Shown: in pieces, positions 21,630 through 29,123 of the stretch
Layout: the number at the start of each line of letters is the position of its first letter
Position numbering within the stretch: position 1 is the stretch's first letter
Assembly: GCF_003386535.1 (NCBI RefSeq)
Contig: NZ_QTTN01000058.1
Span: 1-32,294 of the forward strand
Length of the DNA: 32,294 bases
Direction: 5' to 3'
From: Paenibacillus taihuensis
GTDB taxonomy: Bacteria; Bacillota; Bacilli; Paenibacillales; Paenibacillaceae
Program-made: the position numbers and the translations under genes
Notes under the pieces: model-generated
Seen by the model: the letters and a program-made list of their open reading frames with translations, nothing else
The model's database searches: none
What the model was told of the DNA's origin: nothing

Positions 21630-22505
21630 GTGAGCAATAAACGGAAGATGTACATATGGGCGTATGCCTTCATCTCTGCTCCTATCTTGGGCTTTCTGCT
21701 GTTTGCAATGATTCCGATCTGTTTCTCGGTATATGTCAGCTTTACGAAGTACAGCGGCTACCATGCGCCTGAACTGACGGGGGCCGACAACTACGTCCGG
21801 CTGCTCGCTCACGATCCGCTCTTCTGGAAGACGCTGAAGAACACGATATACTCCGCGCTTTCCATCCCGTTCGGAATGATGCTGTCGCTCGCGATTGCGA
21901 TTGCGCTCAATCAGAAGATAGTTGGCATCCGGCTGTTCCGGACCGCGTTCTTCCTGCCGACCATCAGCTCCGTCGTCGCGATGACGCTGCTGTGGAAGTG
22001 GATTTTCAACGCCGATTACGGCCTTCTCAACATCTTCCTCGGCTGGTTCGGGATCACGGGTCCGGCTTGGCTGAGCAGTGAGGCTTGGGCGATGCCGGCG
22101 ATGATTTTGCAAGGGATATGGTCGGGCCTCGGATTTAATATGGTGCTCTATCTGGCAGCGCTTCAAGGGGTTCCGCGCAGCTTGTACGAGGCGGCCGAAA
22201 TCGACGGAGCAGGCGGATGGCAGCGGTTCGTCAAAGTGACCATTCCATGTATCTCGCCGACGACGCTGTACATTCTCATCACGTCGATAATCGGTGCGAT
22301 GCAGGACTTCCCAAGGTTCCAGATTATGACCGAAGGCGGACCGAATTACTCGACGACCACGATCGTCTATTACTTGTTCCAGAACGCGTTCCGCTACATG
22401 GAGATGGGCTATGCCTCGGCAATGGCATGGATGCTCGGCATTCTGCTGATGACGATCACGCTGCTCAATTTCTGGTTGTCTCGCCGCTGGGTGCATTACG
22501 AATAG
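21630..22505 (+). CDS. ABC transporter permease (AraP/MalF-like)
   Basis: A 291-residue inner-membrane permease with six transmembrane helices. The cytoplasmic coupling loop is EAAEIDGAGGWQRFVKVTIPCISPT (EAA motif), which docks on the ATPase. It resembles the carbohydrate uptake type 1 group that includes AraP, LacF and MalF without the large periplasmic loop. The start at GTG 21630 was chosen because GGAGG lies 9 bases upstream; the frame is open to 21558 but that stretch is the intercistronic hairpin. It pairs with the permease 13 bases downstream. Confidence 0.92.
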   Translation: MSNKRKMYIWAYAFISAPILGFLLFAMIPICFSVYVSFTKYSGYHAPELTGADNYVRLLAHDPLFWKTLKNTIYSALSIPFGMMLSLAIAIALNQKIVGIRLFRTAFFLPTISSVVAMTLLWKWIFNADYGLLNIFLGWFGITGPAWLSSEAWAMPAMILQGIWSGLGFNMVLYLAALQGVPRSLYEAAEIDGAGGWQRFVKVTIPCISPTTLYILITSIIGAMQDFPRFQIMTEGGPNYSTTTIVYYLFQNAFRYMEMGYASAMAWMLGILLMTITLLNFWLSRRWVHYE

Positions 22506-22518
22506 GAGGTAAGTGCTC

Positions 22519-23385
22519 ATGTCCGATGTTGCAATCGGCGTCAGATCTTCAAAGAAGCGCGCTGGCGAGCAAATAAGGAAAGCCGTTGCTTACCTGTTTC
22601 TCATTGCGGGCTCGGTGATCATGGCGGTTCCTTTTCTATGGATGCTATCGACTTCGCTCAAAGAAGAAGGCGCGGTGTTCGAGCTGCCGCCGAAGTGGAT
22701 TCCAGAGGTTATTGAATGGAGCAATTATTCGTTCGTCCTCGGTGAAGCGAACCTTCTGCACGGCTTTATGAACACGCTCATTATCGTTATTCCGACGACT
22801 TGTATCGGTCTGTTTACAAGTGCCATTGCTGCTTACGCATTTGCGAGAATCCAATTCCCGGCACGGAATACGCTGTTTGTCATGCTGCTCGCGACAATGA
22901 TGATTCCTGGCGTCGTCACGATGATTCCAACCTTTATTTTGTACAAAACGATTGGTTGGGTAGACAGCTGGCTGCCGCTTATGGTTCCGGGCATGTTCGG
23001 AGCGGCTGCGGCGGTATTCTTCCTCCGGCAGTTCTTCATGACGATTCCTTCCGAGCTTGAAGATGCGGCGATGATGGATGGGCTCAATCCGTTCCAAATC
23101 TTCATCAAGATCATCCTTCCGCTCGCGAAGCCAGCTTTGATGGCGCAAGGGATTTTCGGTTTCTTAGGCGGCTACAACGACTTCCTTGGTCCGTTGATTT
23201 ATATCAACAGTCCGGAGAAATTTACGCTTCAGCTTGTTCTAGCATCCTTCCAAGGGATGTATACGGCGAATTGGTCTTATATTATGGCGGGCTCGATTCT
23301 CGCATTGATTCCAACGGCGCTACTATTCTTCTTCGCGCAGCGCTATTTCGTTGAAGGTGTTACATTGACGGGAATGAAAGGATAG
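22519..23385 (+). CDS. ABC transporter permease (AraQ/MalG-like)
   Basis: A 288-residue partner permease with six transmembrane helices and the EAA loop EDAAMMDGLNPFQIFIKIILPLAKPA. The C-terminus AQRYFVEGVTLTGMKG is typical of MalG-type subunits. The start at 22519 has TAGGAGGT 8 bases upstream; GTG 22513 is too close to it. No ATP-binding subunit is encoded in the window, so the transporter probably borrows a shared MsmX-type ATPase, as many Bacillota sugar importers do. Confidence 0.93.
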   Translation: MSDVAIGVRSSKKRAGEQIRKAVAYLFLIAGSVIMAVPFLWMLSTSLKEEGAVFELPPKWIPEVIEWSNYSFVLGEANLLHGFMNTLIIVIPTTCIGLFTSAIAAYAFARIQFPARNTLFVMLLATMMIPGVVTMIPTFILYKTIGWVDSWLPLMVPGMFGAAAAVFFLRQFFMTIPSELEDAAMMDGLNPFQIFIKIILPLAKPALMAQGIFGFLGGYNDFLGPLIYINSPEKFTLQLVLASFQGMYTANWSYIMAGSILALIPTALLFFFAQRYFVEGVTLTGMKG

Positions 23386-23400
23386 TCAGGAGGGACTAGA

Positions 23401-24360
23401 GTGACACTTACGACGAATAAAACATTTCGCAATCCGATTATGGAAAGCGGAGCAGATCCGTGGATGTATCGGCATACCGACGGCTGCTACTACTATATGG
23501 TGACCTGCGGGAACCGGCTCGACCTGTACCGTTCCACAACGATGAGCGGGGTTGCGAAAGCGCCGAAGACGACGGTTTGGCTGCCGCCGCAAGAGGGTCC
23601 AGGCTGCTGCGACCTATGGGCGCCTGAGATTCATTTCATTCAGGAGAAGTGGTACATCTACTTCACGGCAAGTGATGGAACCGGGGATGCCGGCCGCAAA
23701 ATCTACGTTCTCGAGAATGAGAGCGAAGATCCGACTGGGGGCGAGTGGACGCAGAAAGGTGCCATTAAGACGGCGCTGCCGGGTCTTGATGGGACGGTGC
23801 TCCAGCATGGGGGCAAGCTGTATTTTATGTATGCCGGCTATGGCAACTACCCGGATTACGGCTCTGCGATCTACGCGGTGGCAATGGACAGCCCGTGGAC
23901 GATTACAGGTCCCGAGGTGCTGCTGACGAAGCCGGAATTCGATTGGGAGAAACAAGGCGGTATGGCGATTAATGAGGGACCTTGCTTCCTGATCCGAAAT
24001 GGACGCATATTCTTGATTTATTCGGCCAGCACGACGTGGTCGGATGATTACGGACTAGGGATGCTGACGGCTGTTGCGGATAGCGACCTGCTTGATTCAA
24101 CATCCTGGACGAAGAGTGATCGTCCCGTATTCGTGAAGTGCGCCTTGAACGGCGTATTCGCGCCGGGCCATAACAGCTTCACGCAATCGCCGGATGGCAC
24201 CGAGGATTGGATCGTCTATCATGCGATTCCAAGTTCTGAGGGCGGCATGGAGAATCGTCAGCCGCGGATGCAGAAGTTCGGCTGGACGGCGTCAGGCAAT
24301 CCGGATTTCGGCAAGCCGGTATCGACGGAAACCGATTGCGCGGTGCCTTCGGGAGAATGA
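23401..24360 (+). CDS. Glycoside hydrolase family 43, intracellular arabinofuranosidase-like
   Basis: A 319-residue five-bladed beta-propeller enzyme with no signal peptide. The three conserved acidic residues are D19 (GADPWMY), D130 (GLDGTVLQ) and E192 (INEGPCF). The HNSFTQSPDGTEDWIVYHA segment near the end is the usual GH43 closing motif (GHNSF). Being cytosolic, it would act on oligosaccharides brought in by the transporter, most likely removing L-arabinose; xylosidase activity is an alternative. The GTG start has AGGAGGG about 6 bases upstream. It follows the second permease by 15 bases and precedes the second GH43 by only two bases. Confidence 0.9.
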   Translation: MTLTTNKTFRNPIMESGADPWMYRHTDGCYYYMVTCGNRLDLYRSTTMSGVAKAPKTTVWLPPQEGPGCCDLWAPEIHFIQEKWYIYFTASDGTGDAGRKIYVLENESEDPTGGEWTQKGAIKTALPGLDGTVLQHGGKLYFMYAGYGNYPDYGSAIYAVAMDSPWTITGPEVLLTKPEFDWEKQGGMAINEGPCFLIRNGRIFLIYSASTTWSDDYGLGMLTAVADSDLLDSTSWTKSDRPVFVKCALNGVFAPGHNSFTQSPDGTEDWIVYHAIPSSEGGMENRQPRMQKFGWTASGNPDFGKPVSTETDCAVPSGE

Positions 24361-24362
24361 AC

Positions 24363-25484
24363 GTGACTACAGTTAAGGAGAAAAGTCCTTTTTATAAAAC
24401 AAAGAGTTCGGTTGTATTCGCTCTTATTCTCATCCTGGCCGCGTTATCTTGCGCGGCTTGGTTCTTTATGCGCGCAGATAAGGAGCAGACTGCTGGTGCT
24501 GGTGTTGGTGCTGGCGTCAAGACGGCGTTCACGAACCCCGTTTACAACCATGACGCGCCGGACCCGACTGTGCTGAAGGCGCAGGACGGTTACTATTACG
24601 CGATCACGACGCAAAGCCAGTACGAAGGTAATCTCGTTCCGCTCCCGATTCTGCAGTCCAAGGATCTTGTGCATTGGGAGATGAAAGGGAGCGTATTCAC
24701 TTACGATAATGTGCCTTCGTGGGCGACGTTCGATTATATGTGGGCACCGCATCTGACCTATTACAAGGGCAAGTACTACTTGTACTATTCGACCAGAGTG
24801 AATGACGGCGATCCGTTCAAAGGGATGGGCATTGGCGTCGCTGTGGCGGATAATCCGCTTGGTCCTTACAAGGATCAGGGCGGTCCGGTCGTCTGGGGCA
24901 CCGGATTTGAGAAGATTGACCCGTTCGTGCTGGATGATGAGGACGGCAAGCGGTACTTGTACTGGGGCTCCGACAAACAGCCGATCTATGCAGCGCAGCT
25001 AGCGGAAGACGGACTGAGCGTCATCGGCGAAGAGAAGGCTGTCATTTACCCGGGCGCACAGAGCAGGGAAGGCTATGATGCGCTCGTAGAAGGGCCGTGG
25101 GTTGTGAAACGAAACGGCTATTACTACATGTTCTACTCCGGCGATTATTGCTGCCAGGACAACGGCCACACCCCTCATTATGCGGTTATGGCTGCACGCA
25201 GCAAGTCGCCGACAGGACCTTTCGAGGCGTATCCGGATAATCCGGTGCTGGAGAAGAATGATGCCTTTCTCGCTCCGGGCCATAACGCTGTCATTCAGGA
25301 TGAGGCGGGAACGGATTGGATGCTGTATCACGCGTTCAATCAGAAGGATATCACCTCTTCCGGGCGGGTTATGATGCTGGATCGAATCGACTGGAAGAAT
25401 GGATGGCCGGTCATTGACGGCGGCGCTGGCCCAAGCTCGGCGCTGCAGCAGGACGGGCCGGTAACGAGCGGCAAGTCGAAATAA
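24363..25484 (+). CDS. Membrane-anchored or lipidated GH43, arabinanase-like
   Basis: A 373-residue GH43 with an N-terminal hydrophobic segment (about 16-36) after a positive KTK. This could be an uncleaved anchor or, through Cys30 (AALSC), a non-ideal lipobox. The catalytic residues are D67 (DAPDPTVLK), D186 (EKIDPFVLD) and E243 (LVEGPWVVKR). The sequence FDYMWAPHLTYYKGKYYLYYS is typical of endo-1,5-alpha-arabinanases and related GH43 enzymes; GHNAV closes the fold. It would cut arabinan chains at the cell surface next to the binding protein. GTG 24363 was chosen because GGGAG lies 7 bases upstream; an overlapping ATG at 24357 is only one base away from it. Confidence 0.9.
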   Translation: MTTVKEKSPFYKTKSSVVFALILILAALSCAAWFFMRADKEQTAGAGVGAGVKTAFTNPVYNHDAPDPTVLKAQDGYYYAITTQSQYEGNLVPLPILQSKDLVHWEMKGSVFTYDNVPSWATFDYMWAPHLTYYKGKYYLYYSTRVNDGDPFKGMGIGVAVADNPLGPYKDQGGPVVWGTGFEKIDPFVLDDEDGKRYLYWGSDKQPIYAAQLAEDGLSVIGEEKAVIYPGAQSREGYDALVEGPWVVKRNGYYYMFYSGDYCCQDNGHTPHYAVMAARSKSPTGPFEAYPDNPVLEKNDAFLAPGHNAVIQDEAGTDWMLYHAFNQKDITSSGRVMMLDRIDWKNGWPVIDGGAGPSSALQQDGPVTSGKSK

Positions 25485-25520
25485 AAGAATAGCAAGTCAA
25501 AATGCCAAGGAGGATCAGTA

Positions 25521-27521
25521 ATGAACAAGAGGAAACGATTCTTTCTAGTATCGCTTGCGCTTCTGTTACTGCTTCAACTGTTTGCCATTGCTCCAGCGAA
25601 TGCAGCCGCCACCGGCTCCGTTGTCTATAGCAATTCTGCAGAGCCTGAGCCTTATTACGCACGTGCTGTGAAGCTTGGCAATGGCAATATCCTGGCTACT
25701 TTCACGAGAAAATTCCCTGTCAACACCGGTTGGACCGGCATGCAGCCGTTCAACTTCTATCAGAGCTCGGATAACGGCAAGAGCTGGTCGTATCTCTCCC
25801 AGATCGACCCGAACAGCTTCGGCCTGAGCCGCGATCAGCAAGCGATGACGACGCTGTATGTGCTGCCGCAGCAGCTGGGCAGTTATCCGGCCGGCACGCT
25901 GCTCTTCGCATCGAGCGACTGGGGCGTCTCGGCGACGTATACGATTCACATCTGGCGCAGTACGGACAACGGAGCCACATGGCAGCTGCACAGCAATTTG
26001 GCAGCGCAAGGCGGATCCGGTACGCATCATACTTGGGAGCCGGAGTTCGCAGTTTCAAGCGACGGACGTCTCGTCTGCTACTATTCCGATGAGCGGCAAG
26101 CGGGCTATAACCAGGCGATTGCACGCGAAATTTCATCGGACGGCGGCGTAACGTGGGGCAATTACAGCATCATCATCGGCGATAGCGCCAACTCAGGCGC
26201 GCGGCCGGGCATGCCTCGCGTCGTTCGCCATAAGAACGGCACGTACTATATGTTCTATGAGCATTTTGGCAATCCGCCTGAAGCTGCGGTCCGGTTCAAG
26301 ACATCTTCCGACGGCATCAACTGGGGTACGCCGTCCGTGCTCGGCACCGTTGTTGGCACGGGCATCTACCGCGCCTCCCAAGCGCCTGAGGTTGCGTATG
26401 TCGATGACGGCAGCGCGAACGGCAGATTCTACGTGCGCGGTATGACTGATGTTGTGCCGGATCATAACAAAATGTTCACGAGCGCGGACAACGGAGCCAC
26501 TTGGCAGCTGATTGATGCGCCGCTTACGGTGGTGGGCAGCAATCAGAACACGCCTGCTGCTTGGAGCGGAACCTTGCTCCCGCTCGCGAACAACATGCTG
26601 TTCGAGATCAATACCGTGAAGAACGGCAGCATCAACGAAATCCGTTCCAACGTGGCGCAAATGAACGGTGATTCCTCGATTGTCTCCGGCGCGACGTATA
26701 AATTCGTCAACCAGAACAATGCTCTCGTCATCGATAATGCCGGAGGCGGTTCTCCTGCGGGTACTCGCCTGATCGAGTACAACGATCTTGGTTTGAACAC
26801 ACAATGGTTCAAGACAGACTATCAGAGCGGCGGCTTCTTCCGAGTTGTGAACGTGAACAACAATCTCGTATGGGATGATCCGAACGGCGTGACGACGCCG
26901 GGCACGCAGATCAACCAATGGACAGACAACTTCCTCGATACGCAGCGCTGGAAGTTTGCGTATTCGGGCAGCGGCTATTATACCATCATGAACGAGCATA
27001 GCGGCCTGATGGTCGATAACGCCGGAGGCGGCGCGCCTGCGGGAACGAAGATTATCCAGTATACGGCGAACGGTCTGGATACGCAGCGTTGGAAGGCCGT
27101 ACGTGTCGATACCGAAACGCCGATCACCCAGTTCGAGACGTACAATTTTCCGGGCAGCTTCATTCGCCATGAGAGCGGCAGAGGCAAGACGAACGGCAGC
27201 CAGTACATCGCAGATGCGCAGTGGAAGCTCGTTCCGGGCCTCGCGGATCCTGCGGCTATCTCTATCGAATCCGTCAACTTCCCTGGCCACTACCTGCGCC
27301 ATAAGAACGGCGAAGTGTGGATGGATATCAATGACGGCACGACGCTGTTCAAGAATGATGCCACATGGCGGCTTCGCACTGGATTTGCGAACGGGTTCGC
27401 CGCATCGTTCGAGTCGTACAACATCGCAGGCCAATATATGAGACATATGAATGGGCTGCTGTACATCTCGTCTATTACGACGAGCACGGATCAGCAGGAC
27501 GCGACCTTCTTCGTGAAATAG
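25521..27521 (+). CDS. Secreted sialidase-fold hydrolase, GH93 exo-arabinanase-like, with ricin and AbfB domains
   Basis: A 666-residue secreted protein. The signal peptide (1-28) ends in ANA. Residues about 30-385 are a six-bladed propeller with at least four Asp boxes (SSDNGKSW, STDNGATW, SSDGGVTW, SADNGATW). Residues about 395-535 are a ricin B trefoil (CBM13) with QxW marks NTQWFKT, DTQRWKF and DTQRWKA. Residues about 540-666 are an AbfB trefoil (CBM42), seen as FETYNFPGSFIRH, IESVNFPGHYLRH and FESYNIAGQYMRH, which binds arabinofuranosyl side chains. Propeller plus AbfB and the GH43 context point to exo-arabinanase of family GH93; a true sialidase is unlikely because the RIP motif is not evident. 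AAGGAGG lies about 8 bases before ATG. Last gene of the operon. Confidence 0.82.
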   Translation: MNKRKRFFLVSLALLLLLQLFAIAPANAAATGSVVYSNSAEPEPYYARAVKLGNGNILATFTRKFPVNTGWTGMQPFNFYQSSDNGKSWSYLSQIDPNSFGLSRDQQAMTTLYVLPQQLGSYPAGTLLFASSDWGVSATYTIHIWRSTDNGATWQLHSNLAAQGGSGTHHTWEPEFAVSSDGRLVCYYSDERQAGYNQAIAREISSDGGVTWGNYSIIIGDSANSGARPGMPRVVRHKNGTYYMFYEHFGNPPEAAVRFKTSSDGINWGTPSVLGTVVGTGIYRASQAPEVAYVDDGSANGRFYVRGMTDVVPDHNKMFTSADNGATWQLIDAPLTVVGSNQNTPAAWSGTLLPLANNMLFEINTVKNGSINEIRSNVAQMNGDSSIVSGATYKFVNQNNALVIDNAGGGSPAGTRLIEYNDLGLNTQWFKTDYQSGGFFRVVNVNNNLVWDDPNGVTTPGTQINQWTDNFLDTQRWKFAYSGSGYYTIMNEHSGLMVDNAGGGAPAGTKIIQYTANGLDTQRWKAVRVDTETPITQFETYNFPGSFIRHESGRGKTNGSQYIADAQWKLVPGLADPAAISIESVNFPGHYLRHKNGEVWMDINDGTTLFKNDATWRLRTGFANGFAASFESYNIAGQYMRHMNGLLYISSITTSTDQQDATFFVK

Positions 27522-27564
27522 AGATGAGTGTATGCGCGCCGTGACATGTCCTACATGGCAAGAA

Positions 27565-27597
27565 GGGGCCTCCAGTTCAGGAGGTCCCTATTTTTTT
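27565..27597 (+). terminator. Terminator of the arabinan operon
   Basis: GGGGCCTCC and GGAGGTCCC pair over nine positions with one wobble around AGTTCA, followed by TA and seven T. It ends the unit that starts at the cre-controlled promoter. Confidence 0.9.
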
Positions 27598-27644
27598 ATG
27601 ATGACGAAGGAGGAACGAGCGAGGGTATATCGAACAGTTCTCAT

Positions 27645-27658
27645 AGAAACCGGTTTCA
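27645..27658. promoter_or_regulatory. cre-like or LacI-type operator before the GH32 gene
   Basis: AGAAACCGGTTTCA contains the perfect 12-base palindrome GAAACCGGTTTC and matches the cre consensus at 13 of 14 positions. It lies 53 bases before the GH32 start and beside CATAAT (27657-27662), a possible -10 box. Either CcpA or a specific LacI-type repressor could bind; no such repressor gene is in the window. Confidence 0.6.
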
Positions 27659-27710
27659 TAATGTCAGAGAAGTTTATTAATTCAACTAAGGATAAGGAGC
27701 GACTACGAAC

Positions 27711-29108
27711 ATGGATCGTTACAAACCGAAGTATCATTTTACACCGCCTCACAATTGGATGAACGACCCGAACGGTCCTTTTCAGCTGAACGGCGAGTAT
27801 CATCTGTTCTATCAACATAATCCTGACAAGCCAGAATGGGGTCAGATTCATTGGGGTCATGCCAAGAGCCTTGATCTGGTGAACTGGCAGCAGCTGCCGG
27901 TCGCGCTGGCACCTTCGCGCGATCTCGGAGAGCATCACTGTTACTCGGGCTGCGCGGTCGTCGATGGCGAAGAGGTCCGCTTGTTCTATACGAGCATCGG
28001 CGACGGAGAGCGGAATGCAACGAGCGGTGCGGAGCAGTGGATGGTGAAACAGAGCAGTGAAGATCTGCTCACTTGGAAGAAGCCCGACTATAACCCTGTG
28101 CTCACGAATGAGCTGCATGGCGATCTGCACATTACAGAGTGGCGGGATCCGTACGTCTGGAAAGAGCAGGACGGCTGGAAAATGATTACCGGCGGTATCC
28201 ATGAAAATAAAGGCGTTGCGCTCATCTACCATTCCGACAACTTGGAGGAGTGGAGCTTCGAGCGGATTTACTATAAAGGCGATGAGTGGATTTTCGAATG
28301 TCCGCATATATTCCGATTCGGTGACAAAGCGGTGCTGTTCTATTCCCCGAGCGGACCGGTTCAATATGTAACAGGCCCTTGGAGTGCAGAGGGACTGACG
28401 GAAGTAGAAGGTCGCGGCACTGTGGATACAGGCGGCTGGGACGGCTATTACGCATCGACGGGCTTCGTCGATGAAGCGGGCCGCCGTATTCTGCTTGGCT
28501 GGATGCCAGAGTGCAGAGGAGACGCATTCCCTGTGGAGCTCGATTGGAACGGTGCGCTGGCGCTGCCGCGTGTCGTCGAGCTGAAACCGAGCGGTCGGAT
28601 TGCGATGACGCCGATTCCGGAGCTGGTATCGCTTCGGGGAGAGAGCGTGTCGTGGGCAGATGTGCTGGTTGGCGAGGGACAGCCGTTTGAAACTGGCATA
28701 TCTTCGACGACCTTCGAATGTTTGCTGGATATTCGTCGCCCTGCTGATGGTGGTGTTCTTACAGTGTCTGTATTCGCTTCGGCGGACGGGCGTGAGCATA
28801 CGGATGTGCGGGTTGATTTTGCAGCGGGAACGATTACGCTGGATCGTTCGAGCTCGAGCTTGTTCGAGGGAGTGCGCAAGGCTGAGATGGTATTGGATCT
28901 GAACCTGGAAGAAGGAGCGGATTCGCTGCAGCTGAGAATTTTCGTCGATCAGTCGGTCGTCGAGCTGTTCGCCGGGGACCAGATCTGTATGACCGCGCGC
29001 GTGTATCCTTCCTTGGAAGATAGCCATCTTGTTCGGTTGGAGTCGAGCGGGGATGTTCGTGTCTCCGGGATGGAAATTTGGGAACTGCGAGCGGCGGAAA
29101 TCCGTTAA
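27711..29108 (+). CDS. Glycoside hydrolase family 32, sucrose/fructan hydrolase
   Basis: A 465-residue beta-fructosidase. The propeller starts with HFTPPHNWMNDPNG, with nucleophile D19; the transition-state stabiliser D146 is in WRDPYVW and the acid/base E196 in IFECPHIF. The C-terminal beta sandwich carries LQLRIFVDQSVVELFAGD. There is no signal peptide, so it is cytosolic and acts on imported sucrose, sucrose phosphate or fructo-oligosaccharides; the exact specificity cannot be told. AAGGAG lies about 11 bases before ATG. The operator-like palindrome upstream and the terminator before that make it the head of its own unit, with the broken glycosidase gene 15 bases downstream. Confidence 0.93.
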   Translation: MDRYKPKYHFTPPHNWMNDPNGPFQLNGEYHLFYQHNPDKPEWGQIHWGHAKSLDLVNWQQLPVALAPSRDLGEHHCYSGCAVVDGEEVRLFYTSIGDGERNATSGAEQWMVKQSSEDLLTWKKPDYNPVLTNELHGDLHITEWRDPYVWKEQDGWKMITGGIHENKGVALIYHSDNLEEWSFERIYYKGDEWIFECPHIFRFGDKAVLFYSPSGPVQYVTGPWSAEGLTEVEGRGTVDTGGWDGYYASTGFVDEAGRRILLGWMPECRGDAFPVELDWNGALALPRVVELKPSGRIAMTPIPELVSLRGESVSWADVLVGEGQPFETGISSTTFECLLDIRRPADGGVLTVSVFASADGREHTDVRVDFAAGTITLDRSSSSLFEGVRKAEMVLDLNLEEGADSLQLRIFVDQSVVELFAGDQICMTARVYPSLEDSHLVRLESSGDVRVSGMEIWELRAAEIR

Positions 29109-29123
29109 CGGCTGGAGGCGGCG

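Noticed and set aside
20104..27521. Maltose/starch operon based on the MalE/F/G-like transporter
   Set aside because: No amylase or maltose enzyme is present; the GH43, AbfB and GH93-like proteins point to arabinan.
25521..27521. Sialidase (GH33) call based on Asp boxes
   Set aside because: Asp boxes occur in several propeller families; no clear RIP arginine motif is seen, and the AbfB domain and operon context favour an arabinan-active enzyme.
27532..27762. Possible small gene of 76 codons before GH32
   Set aside because: It starts inside the operon terminator, passes through the operator palindrome, and overlaps the GH32 start in another frame.
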